Shown: one piece after another, positions 54,392 to 64,000 of the stretch
Numbering within the stretch: position 1 is the stretch's first letter
Layout: each line of letters opens with the position of its first letter
NCBI GenBank assembly: GCA_001414345.1
Contig: LLCB01000011.1
Location: forward strand, 248,001-312,000
Direction: 5' to 3'
DNA: 64,000 nt
Origin: Hymenoscyphus infarciens
Lineage: Eukaryota; Ascomycota; Leotiomycetes; Helotiales; Helotiaceae
The notes under the pieces: model-generated
The model's database searches: none
Told to the model about the DNA's origin: nothing
The model's input: only the letters and a program-made list of their open reading frames with translations
Translations under genes and position numbers: made by a program

Positions 54392-57035
54392 CTAATCGGT
54401 CTCCATCTTCTCCGTATCGCCTTTTCTCTCCTTGACCCAAGCTACAAAGTCGTCGACTACACTTGGCCAAGCTCCATCCTCATTCCAGAAGCTCAACATC
54501 TCATCATCCATTGCCTTTTGCAAAAACTCCAAAGTCATGTTCCACATGTCTTTGTTTACGCTCTTGGTCCATTTCGCACTCAGAAACTCGAACCATAACG
54601 CTGTCCAATTTGTCGAGGCAGTGGTAAATGACATCCCAGGGCGAGCAAAGAGAACCTCCCAATACGTAATTGCCTGGTCGAGGGGTAGAGCCTTCTGGCC
54701 TTTCTCCCGAGCACAAACGAACACGTATCTGTAAACCCGCTTGTAAAGTGTCATATCTGAGGAAAGTTGGCTTATTTGGGTACTGATGTACGCTCGTTGT
54801 TTTGATATGGTGTCCGCGCTAGAAGTTGTCAGTAAAGTATTACCAATTGCACATTCACTAAGTACCCAACAGCCTTCCATCCTTTGACAAAACCTTCTTT
54901 GGTCATTTCACCAATCGAAGGAGCTTGGATAATCTCGAGAGGAATCAACATTTCAGCGTTTTCGATGTTGAGCTTGAGGTCCGACATCAGGTATTTCATC
55001 ACGCCATCGGTACCAACGGTATCTGGCTCGTCAGTGCGCTCTATTAGGAATAGAAATTAGTACATGCTAAAAGCTAACTTCCATTGAACCAACCTCGGTA
55101 ACTTTCGAATAGCTTCTCTAGTGTGTCTTTGCTCTTGTCAGAAGCCGCCGCACCGCTTCCGTTTGACGCAAAATAGCTATATGACTCTATATTAGCATTA
55201 TTCGTGCTTCCTTCTGAAACGGCTGAAGGCGAAATCGTAGATTGTTCAAGCGGGCTGGTATTTGTGTCGAATTCTTCCTCCGAATGGACCTCTCGGATTT
55301 GAACCACTATCCCCAAATCCACCTTGTCCTTGTCCGCGGCAATTGGCTTTTTGGATTTGGTCCCGGGTAAATCCTCCAAAATGGAATGGACATCTTCCAG
55401 AGTCTCCAAGAACTGCGAAAGGAGCATTACGGCACTGGGATACTTCTCTGCTACCATTTTGGAGCAGGCATCTGGAATACAAAGGGATTTTTCAATTTGA
55501 GAACAAATCAATGGAGGAGCTGGCAATCGAGTTGGATACACGCGTATCTCACGAGGTATCGGGACTCCCCATGGGACGCGCGTGTTGAAGAAGCGGCGTC
55601 GCTCTTGCTCTTGTAGAGAATATCCTGTTGTAGGAAGATGATAATCACGTGGATATCTTGTTGCCGGAACGTAGGACGGAACCTGCCCCCTTTGGCGAGG
55701 TATTTGATTCATTACTTCACCGAAAGGTGTTTGATTCAACACTGGATGAACCAGTGGATAACCTTGCCGATCATTGTCAATTCGATCATCGCCCACAGTG
55801 TGTCTCATTCGACCTATTTCCCACAACAGATCATCAGGTAGGAGATAAAGATTCTGGTGACGACATTTATCTCTGAAGCTAATGAGATACTTCGGAATTG
55901 AGGATTTGTATAGGGCCGTTGGGCACCAGAGGACTATACGAGTCGGAGGAGGATAGACTTCCGCGGGATGTGGACGTTCTATGGAGGGAAGTATTGTATC
56001 TGAAGGGGCTAGCAATGGTTGGGCTTGTAAAACTAGCGCTGGGGCCCACATGTGTGTATCTTCGAAGGACCTGGCCATTTCATGTTGAGGGTCGATAGCT
56101 TGCGAAGAGCGTATAGTTTTTGGTGTCGGTGTCCAGTCTCTTGTTGCTTGGACCCAAGGGTCAATGGCTTGTGAAGAGCGTATAATTTTTGGTGTCCAGT
56201 CTCTTGTTACTTGAGCCCACTCGTCTTCGTCGATCCAAGGGTCGATGGCCTTTGAAGAGTGTATAATTTTTGGTTTCCAGTCTCTTGTTGCTTGAGCCCA
56301 TTCGTCTTCGTCGATCCAGCAAGAGCTATGAATGTTCCATAAATCGACCACAGAACCAAAATAGCCTCTTGTTTCTTGAGCCCATTGGTCTTCGTTCTTC
56401 CAGCAAGGTTCATGGAAGTTCCATAAATCGACCCCAGGACCAATATATTCTCTTGTTGCTTGAGGCCATTGGTCTTCGTCGACCCAGGAAAAGTTATGGA
56501 CGTTCCATAAATCAACCCCGGGACCAAAATATTCTCTTGTCGGCAGGGCCAATTTGGAAGAACCAGCTATCGTTCCATTCTCCTTCCCAGCCTTGTATTG
56601 TGCTTCCCGGAGTTGCAGCGCGAGATCGATCGACGCCTCGTATTCGTAACGAAAGCCGAAAATGATGTTAGGGATAGCTTCGAAGTCGGCGGCGGTGATA
56701 AACATGATAATCGATAGTCAAAGATTCGAGGAGGAGGGGTGTTGATGTCCAAAATTCGGTGATTGCGATTCCAAGGAGGGGTATGGTATGAATGAATGGG
56801 AATGATGGGATTGCGAGTTCTTACCTGTCAGATGCTTGGTCGATCTTCCAGCCGGCAGCCCTGAGGAGCTATTGCAGAAGGAACGGTTAGCATCATCGTG
56901 CCTTCCAAAGTTGGGAATTCCCATGGATGGCAGATCCAGGCAGGCGCAACTCACCCTTCCCGCGGTTTTCTCGTTGACGCCAGTGACCGCCATAAACTGG
57001 GCAGTGAGAGTGCGTTGTGTCGCTGAGGGAGGCAT
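54392..57035 (-). CDS. DCN1: Dcn1-type cullin neddylation factor (UBA plus PONY domain)
   Basis: Model complement(join(54392..54818,54866..55040,55094..55176,56825..56868,56955..57035)), 269 residues. Exons 1-2 encode a UBA domain (TLTAQFMAVTGVNEKTAGR, LLRAAGWKIDQASD). Exon 3 (SYFASNGSGAAASDKSKDTL, EKLFESYR) and exons 4-5 give the cullin-binding PONY domain with NIENAEMLIPLEIIQAPSIG, EMTKEGFVKGWK, VCAREKGQKALPLDQAITYW, NKDMWNMTLEF and WPSVVDDFVAWV. Dcn1 is the scaffold E3 for attaching Nedd8/Rub1 to cullins. Other introns are 86, 53 and 47 nt, but intron 2 (55177-56824) is 1648 nt, has a TGCTAATA branch and CATATAG acceptor, and contains a long open frame described separately. Confidence 0.9.
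55074..56705 (-). CDS. Long open frame inside the Dcn1 intron, in frame with the next Dcn1 exon; W-rich tandem-repeat protein
   Basis: From the ATG at 56705, just after an in-frame stop, about 510 codons run through the intron to its acceptor and on into Dcn1 exon 3 in the Dcn1 frame; without further splicing it ends at 55074 (543 residues). Residues about 57-140 hold three 28-residue repeats of the type REYFGPGVDLWNVHN/WVDEDQWPQAT. Shortened repeats with RDW(T/K)PKII(R/H)SS and AIDPW follow to about residue 215. The rest is Pro-rich, then an acidic Ser-rich tail. No known domain, signal or membrane segment was recognised. Such a long stop-free stretch implies past or present coding. It may be a nested gene using Dcn1 3' exons, an alternative first exon giving a Dcn1 isoform without the UBA, or an insertion. 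Transcript evidence would decide. Confidence 0.55.
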   Translation of the reverse strand: MFITAADFEAIPNIIFGFRYEYEASIDLALQLREAQYKAGKENGTIAGSSKLALPTREYFGPGVDLWNVHNFSWVDEDQWPQATREYIGPGVDLWNFHEPCWKNEDQWAQETRGYFGSVVDLWNIHSSCWIDEDEWAQATRDWKPKIIHSSKAIDPWIDEDEWAQVTRDWTPKIIRSSQAIDPWVQATRDWTPTPKTIRSSQAIDPQHEMARSFEDTHMWAPALVLQAQPLLAPSDTILPSIERPHPAEVYPPPTRIVLWCPTALYKSSIPKYLISFRDKCRHQNLYLLPDDLLWEIGRMRHTVGDDRIDNDRQGYPLVHPVLNQTPFGEVMNQIPRQRGQVPSYVPATRYPRDYHLPTTGYSLQEQERRRFFNTRVPWGVPIPREIRVYPTRLPAPPLICSQIEKSLCIPDACSKMVAEKYPSAVMLLSQFLETLEDVHSILEDLPGTKSKKPIAADKDKVDLGIVVQIREVHSEEEFDTNTSPLEQSTISPSAVSEGSTNNANIESYSYFASNGSGAAASDKSKDTLEKLFESYRGWFNGS

Positions 57036-58685
57036 ATTGGGCGAGTTTCCTACAGCCACAGGCCGTCGATGGGAGAATGAGAAAGGTCCAGGAGTTGTTG
57101 AGGTTGTATGGAAGTTTGGTTCCTAGAGCTGCGGCGCGGGGTGATATTTCATGTCCCTGCGATAAGGCAGGAAGCCGAAGTTGCAGGGATCATATCATAA
57201 GCGAGGCACGAGACCATTCACCTGAATTTGTGAATAGGGGGGACAAAGCTTGATTCAATCATGAATGTTTTGGTCTTAGACGTATGTTATTTCATGTCGT
57301 AGTGAGTACGTAACATGTTCAGTATCACTTTTCGGCTTAACCACGTGTGGAAAGTTTGCTAAGAGTGACTCCAGTAAAAGGCAAATAATTCAATTTACAT
57401 CAATTCTCAGACGTCTCCGTCTTACTTTTTACCTTAGTTGTATTTTGACCACCATTTACGGAATTGACTACTGAGAGACTTCAATAGTCTAGATTTTACT
57501 CCAGATCAAGAACTGATTCTTAAGCTCTTAACTGATTCTTAAGCTCTTTGAACGCAAGCTTCTTGCTTATTCAAATTATTCAAATGATATCTAATACTCT
57601 CTACTCTTAAAAATTTCCAACCTTATCCAATTGTCTTGATTAATCAAAATACTCGACTTGTTACTCTAGGACCCCTAAATCTTCCTCCATAGAACATGGA
57701 ACAGACACCGAATAAGTGCAGAAATGCACCAATTGTTATGAGATTGGTTTTAAGACAGCTATAAGAACTATTCTAAAAATATTTTCATATCTAGAATAAC
57801 ACACGATTTCCAACAGTCAACAAGAACAACAGGAGACTCGGTAAGGAACATGTAGATCAATACTAAAAAGTCAAAAGGTGATTTGCCAATCGTATTGAAT
57901 AAAGCTTTCAATCGTCAAGAATAGAGATGCGGAAAGAGCGAGAAGTCAAGCAGATCATGAGCGATGTGACATGCGTGTTTGAAAAGCTTAAACTTCTCAA
58001 GGCCAATCTAATTTAAACAGTGATTCTTCTTCAATTCAACCACCACCGAAACCCCAAGCGGAACACTGGGTGTTAATTTCTACAAGCTCTTAAACACTCT
58101 CTTCTCAACTCTGCCTGACTCATCTCCTTCCCTACCTCCCTCGCATTATCAACCTCCTTCTCCCGAACAGTAGAAAAGCAAAAGAGATCAAGCACATTAT
58201 CATCCACCATCACCCCAGGAAAACTGTTTTCAAAACGCACTCGTCCTTCCCCGCTATTTCAAATCTTGCAACTCACCCATATTATAAAGATTTTATTTTT
58301 AGGTTCAGAAAAAGGGGAAAAAACAATCACCAAATTGAAGTTAAGACTCATGAATTAACTGCTAATATTAATTATATCCATAACAACGAGTTGAAGTGTT
58401 AAGGTGTAAGTTAAACCCGGGGGTATCAATAGTCTTATCCATGACCCAACAAATAACTTCTTTGCCCAAACCACCAAACAACAACCCAACGATAATTCTC
58501 CATCCATCACTCCATCAATGACGTTTCTTCTCAAATTATACATCTTAACAACAGCAAAAAATCCGAAAAGTAAAACACCAATTTTGGTCCAAAGTCAAAA
58601 CCAAAACAGCTAGCACCTTTCCGAAAAAAACACTCAAGCCCCCATCCATCATCAATGCATTCATTACATCAAAAAGAACCCAACA
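57036..58685. other. Intergenic region
   Basis: Promoter of the Dcn1 gene (minus strand) and the 3' flank of the GT90 gene. AT-rich, particularly at 57260-57800 and 58300-58660, with an exact 17-bp tandem duplication (CTGATTCTTAAGCTCTT) at about 57511-57548. No gene is supported. Confidence 0.55.
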
Positions 58686-60778
58686 TTACGCATGACCAAA
58701 ATTCGCCGGACTCAAGGGAGTCTTTGAATCGTATTTATCAAGCTCACTCCCATCTCCAGAATACCCAATCCGATCGCGGTTATCATCCATAACTCGGGCG
58801 TATTCAATCATTAATCTAAACATGTATATCTGCAGTATTGCAATCAGTATAAAACCAAAAAAGGACGGAGAAGAACCTGTACTTACTTCAATATCCTCCT
58901 TCCTCAAAACCTTCTTCGCCCACTCCCTTCCCTGCCGTCCCAACTTCCTCGCCTCAAAATCATGTCTCGGAACATAAAGCTGCGTAGGATCCCCCCGTTT
59001 CCCCAACCCAAGAAAGTAAGTTAAAATACTGTAAATTTCATCATATCGGTTATCCATAGGCACAAAGTGTCTCCACGCAAAAAGTCTCGAATCATGCCAC
59101 TCCCTGAAAATCGTGCTCTTGATACCTAAACTCTTGCTTTCGAGGAAGGCATGCCATCTCCCGGAGAATGAGTGGCCGTCAACATCAACAAGGTATTTCG
59201 ATTTGAATTGCTCGCTTAAAGTCGTGATGTTCTTGTACGTCCATACACCATCGTAGAAGTTGCAGTCGGGGACGCAGGCGTGGGGTTCAGTGAAGCCTAC
59301 ATCGTTGTGGTCGTCTGCAAATGCGCTGGCGTTGAAGCTGGCATCATTGATGTAGGAATCTTCCACCTCGGGATTCTGGACCATAATTCGAACTTCCTCG
59401 TTGGCCATGATGGTTGCATTGGAAATTAAGACGAGCCTTTGGCGATGCATTGTCTTCCAGTTATCGGCAGTATTTACCCCACCCGATGTGACACCTCTCC
59501 ACACTAAGTGATCCTTTTTGTCATCCCAATCATAGTCATAAGTGGCATCGTAGTCGTAACGATCATCATCCATATAGTACATGTTTGCTGGAAAAAGGAT
59601 ATCGCTGTTGACGTTGACTTTGCACTCTCCGAAAACTGGTAGTAGGCGTCGACTGGCGATTATAGTGCTAGGAGCAAATAGGAAGCCATGTTGATCTTGT
59701 ATCTCCGGGCCAATCGTACAAAGGTCAGACGAGCGATTAAAGTTTGTGATGAATCCTCCTCGAGCATCCTTGTACAAATTATCGACTTGACCAGGGACAA
59801 AACTCTCACTTCTTGCATTAGACTCTGGGGGACATGCTTCCTTTGCGATGTCCATGTACTGTCCCCCGTGTCTTTCAAACCATTGTGCATCAATAAAAAG
59901 AGGCGTCTTGTCGTCTTGTTCCTTGAAGAGGCCGTCCATGTCCATGGTCCATTCAGCGGTTGCGTCTGGTGTTATTTGTCTACTTTTCTCCTCAGCGGCC
60001 AGATGTGTTTGCATGTCTTCCCACGGCACAACAATTCGAGGTTGATCCAGTCTGTTCATGGCAATGTCCATATCTGGCAAGTACTCCTCAAACTTTCGAA
60101 TCATTTCAGCCATTGTGTCCGCCCGCCAACCCCCATTTGTGATTTTCCAGACTTTTTTCTCCCGTACATGAATACCAGAGATAGAATCGTGTTCCGTCAA
60201 AACTCGGGCCAGGGATCTAATTTCGAGGGGTTCCAGGCCCCAGAATGGCCGTATATCGTCCATGATTTGATCGAAATCGTCGATATTATGGGCATTCCTG
60301 TCCTTTGCATACTTGTACCACTCTCGAAAGCCCGGGGGCGGATTTCGTCCATATCGTCTTCGGTACTTTGTTACAGTATCTCTGAAAGTTTTGGACCTCT
60401 TTTCCTCGTAGTCTTGAAATGACCTGTCCGCAATCTTCATGTACTCCACGATCGGGTGTTGATCGTCCACGGCGGCATGTTCCTCAAAGTTCCCATTATC
60501 CTGGTGCCACGAGGGGAGTTTCGGCAGCTATATTGTATCTACGATCAGCATCTGCGCGACAGCGGAGGGGTAGCGTTACGGGGATTTCATTTTCGTACAT
60601 TTGGGTCGGGCGGACTCTGCACCTCCTTACTTTTCCCCGGGATGGGGATGGGGATGCTCCCTATCTTGGATCGCACATCGGTTCCTGAGATCAGGAGGAG
60701 GTTGATTATGATCACAACGGCGCCGATGGTCGCGACGAATGTGAACGATTGTTGCTTTCGTCGGTCAAAGCCCCCCAT
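58686..60778 (-). CDS. GT90/CAP10-type glycosyltransferase, type II membrane protein
   Basis: Model complement(join(58686..58829,58887..60527,60599..60778)), 654 residues. Residues about 12-32 (FTFVATIGAVVIIINLLLI) form a signal anchor after a short basic cytosolic tail, so the enzyme should sit in the Golgi with its catalytic part in the lumen. The CAP10/GT90 domain is seen in DHLVWRGVTSGGVNTADNW, HRQRLVLISNA, KYLVDVDGHSFSGRWHAFLE, ESKSLGIKSTIFREWHDSRL and WRHFVPMDNRYDEIYSIL, ending AKKVLRKEDIEIYMFRLMIE. Relatives include cryptococcal Cap10-family and plant/animal xylosyl- or glucosyltransferases; donor and acceptor are unknown here. The last intron (58830-58886, 57 nt) is in frame and stopless. 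It is spliced because KEDIE-IYMFRLM restores the family motif and the GTAAGT, ACTGAT and CAG sites are strong. Confidence 0.9.
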
Positions 60779-61295
60779 GTCTTCCCTCAGCGAATACGCT
60801 CGATCCTTACGAGAGACGAGACGAGGCTGATGAGCTGGCGTCGTCAGCAGGGGTCCGAGTGGTCTACAGCGTCTGAGAGAGAGAGAGAGAGAATAATCGG
60901 TAGGAAGTGTTATCGGAGCATCGCGTGAGGATATATATCAATGCCACTCCCACGAAAAGGGCAACTGACACGGCGCGAAGATATAAGGAGGAAAATGGGG
61001 GGTTATGTAAATAAGGATGTAAAAAGAGACATTGCGATGAGGGACTAGTCGGGGCGGCGAGGAGCTTTCTGGCCTGCTAGTCTAGGCACTGTAAAGCGGC
61101 CCTAGATGCCAGAAGTGGTCGCCAAGTCCCTTTGAGGAACTCGTTCCCACCAATGGGCGAGTCGCTTTAAAGTGCCAAAATCTCCAGCAAAATTAAAGCA
61201 GCGCAGGGACCAAGGGAGTGGAATTGCCTATCAACCTCCATCTACGGAGTAATTCTGTACATACACCAGATACCTCCTCCTCCGCGCCCAAGACA
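60779..61295. promoter_or_regulatory. Divergent promoter region of the GT90 gene and mitochondrial uL15m gene
   Basis: 517 bp between the two start codons, with a GA dinucleotide run (about 60871-60891). No other repeat or site was recognised. Confidence 0.55.
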
Positions 61296-62245
61296 ATGCC
61301 TCCCCGACTACCAGCGCTCAAGGCTGCCTCCTTCTGCAGAGTCGCCCCTTCAGCCTCCGCCCCATTGATCGCTCTCCTCTCCCCCTTCATACAGGCTCGC
61401 CATGCCTCCGTCCTAGGCAGTCTCTCCGACAATGCGGGAGCGTACAACAAGCGCATTCGACGAGGACGAGGTCCTTCGTCAGGAAAAGGAAAAACGGCAG
61501 GACGTGGTCACAAAGGACAGAAGTCGCGCGGAAGCATCCCTATGCGATTCCAGGGAGGTCAGACACCGCAGGACGTAGTCCATGGAGTGAGGGGTTTTGA
61601 CAACCAGTATGAAACTTCTGCTTATTTTATTTCACGGTAACTCTCTAACTCGGGCACAGCTTCTCGGTGGAAATGTCGACGGTCAATCTGAATAAGATAC
61701 AGGAATGGATCAACCAAGGCCGACTGGACCCCACGCAACCGATCACGGTAAAAGAATTGGCCGAATCTCGATGTCTGCATGGTGTGAAGGATGGAGTGAA
61801 ACTTTTGGCCAGAGGAAAGGAGGAATTGAAGACGCCTATAAACATATTGGTCTCGAGAGCATCTGCTGCCGCCATTGAATCGATTGAAGCGGCTGGCGGA
61901 AAGGTCACCACAAGATACTATACCAAACATTCGATACGACGACTGTTGAAGGGAGAATCAGAATCGAGTTTCACACCACTATCCACTACCATGAGCCCAA
62001 CAGAGGTTTCCTCACTAGCCGGCACAGCACCAAGTGCATCACCATTTTCTTATCGTCTACCAGATCCTACGAGCCGAAAAGACCTCGAGTACTACAGAGA
62101 TCCGGCTCACCGAGGTTATTTAAGCCACATGTTGAAGAAGGGCCAAGGACCAAGTTTGTTCTTCAAGACGCCTGGTGTGGGAATGCGGAAGAAGGTCAAG
62201 AAGACAGGAACTGTGGTGGAGTCGAAGGAGAACCGCTTGTGGTAG
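61296..62245 (+). CDS. MRPL10: Mitochondrial large-subunit ribosomal protein uL15m (Mrpl10)
   Basis: Model join(61296..61606,61660..62245), 298 residues; one 53-nt intron. An Arg/Ser/Ala-rich, acid-free N-terminus (MPPRLPALKAASFCRVAPSA) is a mitochondrial presequence, followed by SVLGSLSDNAGAYNKRIRRG and GKGKTAGRGHKGQKSRG, the glycine/lysine-rich L15 signature. Then MRFQGGQTP, the body with INILVSRASAAAIESIEAAGG, and a fungal C-terminal extension (about residues 215-298). The protein is a core component of the mitoribosomal 54S subunit. The ATG at 61296 is chosen over the frame's earlier non-ATG start because it gives a proper presequence. Confidence 0.94.
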
Positions 62246-63011
62246 TTGGTGGTCTAGTGATTGTAACATACCCGATGTGTATATCTATTGTTGTACTAAA
62301 AGGTTAGGATATAGAATGGGCGTATGATGAAATATATTCCCGGATGTTTTATATCAAGCAAGAATCAGGTGGCACAAAATTCGAAACTCTTGTTTGGATT
62401 TGACATATCTTTCAACGTTGGGATCGTGGTTGAAATTCCTCAGCTTAGGGAGCGAGCTATGAACGATACAGGTACTTTGGCCGTGGTAATACTTCCTGCA
62501 AGGAAAACAAACCTGTGATTGTACAAAGTGGCATTGTACTTCCCTACTAACTCAATTGGGGTGAGAGTATCTGTGGTTTGGATATACGAGGTGCTTGTGT
62601 AGCAATTGGTGGCATGGGCTATTTGGTGACTTTAGAGCACATTGATAATGGAATTATTGAGCCCGAGTTTCGACTATCCTTTAAATTGGAAGTTCTTTTT
62701 TTTAAAAGAAAAGTTCCAGAAGAAAGTTAATTCATTCTCATGTAGAATATCTGAACATTTCTTGGAACGTTGGTTTTTTAGCTGACAGCATTGACCAGAG
62801 ATGTTTGTACTTGTAACAACAGGGAAGCTTCGGCAAGGGTGTTGTGGATGGCCTCGCCCGAGCCCGCTTCACGCACGCGAGTTGGAGCTTGATAATGTGT
62901 TGATAACACAGCGAGCTCTGTTCTGTGTCGCATCACTTACCATACTTGCGCCATTGCGGATGCTTGCGTTCTATTGAAATCTCCCACCACAATACACAAC
63001 CAGCTGGAGTA
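62246..63011. other. Intergenic region
   Basis: 3' flank of the uL15m gene and promoter of the sorting-nexin gene. No gene or repeat of note. Confidence 0.55.
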
Positions 63012-64000
63012 ATGTCTTTATTTGGTTCCTCGCCTGATGAGGCAGCTCCCATCAGCACCTCGTCCAAGTCCCGAAACACGCTCTTCGACGACGACGACGA
63101 CGACAACAACAGTGCAGCTTCCAAGTCCAAATCCTCTTTATTCGCCGAGGATGACGCCCAAGGAGCATGGGGAATGCCTACGCCAAAGAAGGCTGCTCGC
63201 GGAGAGCTGGTCAAGAGCCTCCTAGACGGGGCAGAGGTCCCGGATAGCTACATTGACGTATTCGATAACTTGCTGAAAAGCGATGGCAGTTCAGGCAAGA
63301 TAAGTCCTGCGGGAGTTGCGAAAACCTTGAGCGCTGGAAACCTTTCTGCAGATACACAAAGTCGCATTATGAGCTTGGTGACCGCTGGAGGTCAACTCTC
63401 GGATTTGAATAGGAACGAGTTTAATGTTTTGCTGGCCTTGATCGGTCTATCGCAAGAGAACGAGGACACCACTCTGGACGGGGTGGATGAACGACGACGC
63501 AGTTAGTCTTGTCTCTTCCATACTACCCTGGTTGTCTCCGCTTGCCCATGGATCATTTTACTGATAAGAACTCCAGATTTACCAGTGCCCAAGCTTCCAA
63601 GCTTGTCAACATTATCGAAGTCCTTCCCAGACGCCTCCGAACTTGCTGCGAAGCCTCCCCAACGAGTAGCATCACCTCCACATCCTCCACCGACCGAATC
63701 GACTGCGCCGCAAAAACCAAAAACACCGAGAAAACCTTCGATGGATTTCCCAGAGGCAGACCCATGGGGGAGCCCGGCTCTACACAAAGGCCATAACCAC
63801 GATTCGAACCCCCCGAAGACGAATGGATCACTGCCGCGCGCGATCAGCAACGGAGCACACGCCCCTTCCAGGACTACGAGTACCTTTACCACTCCCGCCA
63901 GCGACCCCCCGGATGAAGTATCTAGCCCCAATCTGCCAGATGAACCAACGACTCCAGCAGCAGGAGTGTGGGGCTCATATGATGGTGCAGGAACATCCAA
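63012..64000 (+). CDS. MVP1: Sorting nexin Mvp1, N-terminal part (cut by window edge)
   Basis: Partial model join(63012..63501,63577..>64000); the visible part is about 304 residues. The start MSLFGSSPDEA, the WGMPTPKKAARGELVKSLL segment, VPDSYIDVFDNLL, and NRNEFNVLLALIGLSQENED with TLDGVDERRR are characteristic of fungal Mvp1. The EH-like N-terminal domain (about residues 50-160) is followed by a Pro/Ser/Thr-rich linker. The PX and BAR domains would lie beyond position 64000. Mvp1 is an endosomal sorting nexin in membrane-protein recycling and vacuolar sorting. A run of eight acidic residues (about 29-36) comes from a GAC repeat. The intron (63502-63576, 75 nt) restores DERRRNLPVPKLP. Confidence 0.9.

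Noticed and set aside
59688..60422. 244-codon plus-strand frame
   Set aside because: Antisense shadow of the well-supported GT90 exon.
63800..63830. GATTCGAACCCCC resembling a tRNA B-box
   Set aside because: It lies in the coding exon of the Mvp1 gene and no A-box or acceptor stem can be folded around it.
1..64000. CRISPR arrays, bacterial-type operons, prophage or secondary-metabolite cluster
   Set aside because: No regularly spaced repeats, no ribosome-binding-site-led gene strings, and no polyketide/peptide synthase or phage genes; the window is ordinary fungal chromosome.

Overview
This is nuclear DNA of a filamentous ascomycete (Pezizomycotina). A leotiomycete such as a helotialean is my best guess, but that is inference. 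The evidence is spliceosomal introns of about 40-125 nt with GT-AG ends and CTAAC/CTGAC-like branch sites, fungus-specific families (Zn2Cys6 regulator, RTA1, GT90/CAP10, fungal ArAE-type transporter, Chs7), and extremely AT-rich blocks with few CA/TG dinucleotides that look like repeat-induced point mutation (RIP) of transposons. The blocks lie at about 1-1250, 21150-22450, 32590-34395 and 50290-51590. No bacterial-style operons, CRISPR arrays, rRNA genes or convincing tRNAs were found.

Layout. 1-2769: a nested TA-flanked MITE, then gene-free DNA. 2770-7779: a divergent pair, betaine-aldehyde dehydrogenase (-) and choline oxidase (+), which together convert choline to glycine betaine. 8928-10056: Chs7-type chitin synthase export chaperone (-). 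10057-18316: 8 kb without a convincing gene. 18317-20368: Pho85-type (Clg1/Pcl-like) cyclin (+) with two in-frame stopless introns. 21129-21733: a TA-flanked MITE with 7-bp satellites in its arms. 23445-26207: Zn2Cys6 regulator and RTA1-like membrane protein, both (-). 28436-29702: DUF676-like serine hydrolase (+). 30800-31352: small unknown gene (+). 32107-34926: a cyclohexadienyl-dehydratase-like solute-binding gene (+) broken by about 1.8 kb of AT-rich DNA that contains a hAT-type element with a perfect 8-bp target duplication. 35596-39880: 13-exon ArAE/FUSC-type membrane transporter (-).

41566-46911 is a compact housekeeping block: SUMO-interaction-motif/RING protein (-), Prp19 (-) sharing a 237-bp promoter with OHCU decarboxylase (+), and a nuclear unknown (-). 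46912-51819 is gene-free and ends in a RIP-like block. 51820-64000 is dense: Rrb1 (-) divergent from mitochondrial bS6m (+), Dcn1 (-) with a 1.65-kb intron carrying a long open frame, GT90/CAP10 glycosyltransferase (-) divergent from mitochondrial uL15m (+), and the start of sorting nexin Mvp1 (+), cut by the window edge.

The observation I would follow first is the Dcn1 intron. It holds about 500 stop-free codons, on the same strand and in the same frame as the downstream Dcn1 exon, encoding a tryptophan-rich tandem-repeat protein. It could be a nested gene or an alternative long N-terminus for a neddylation factor. All gene models were spliced by eye from the sequence and kept in frame; no transcript data or database search was available.
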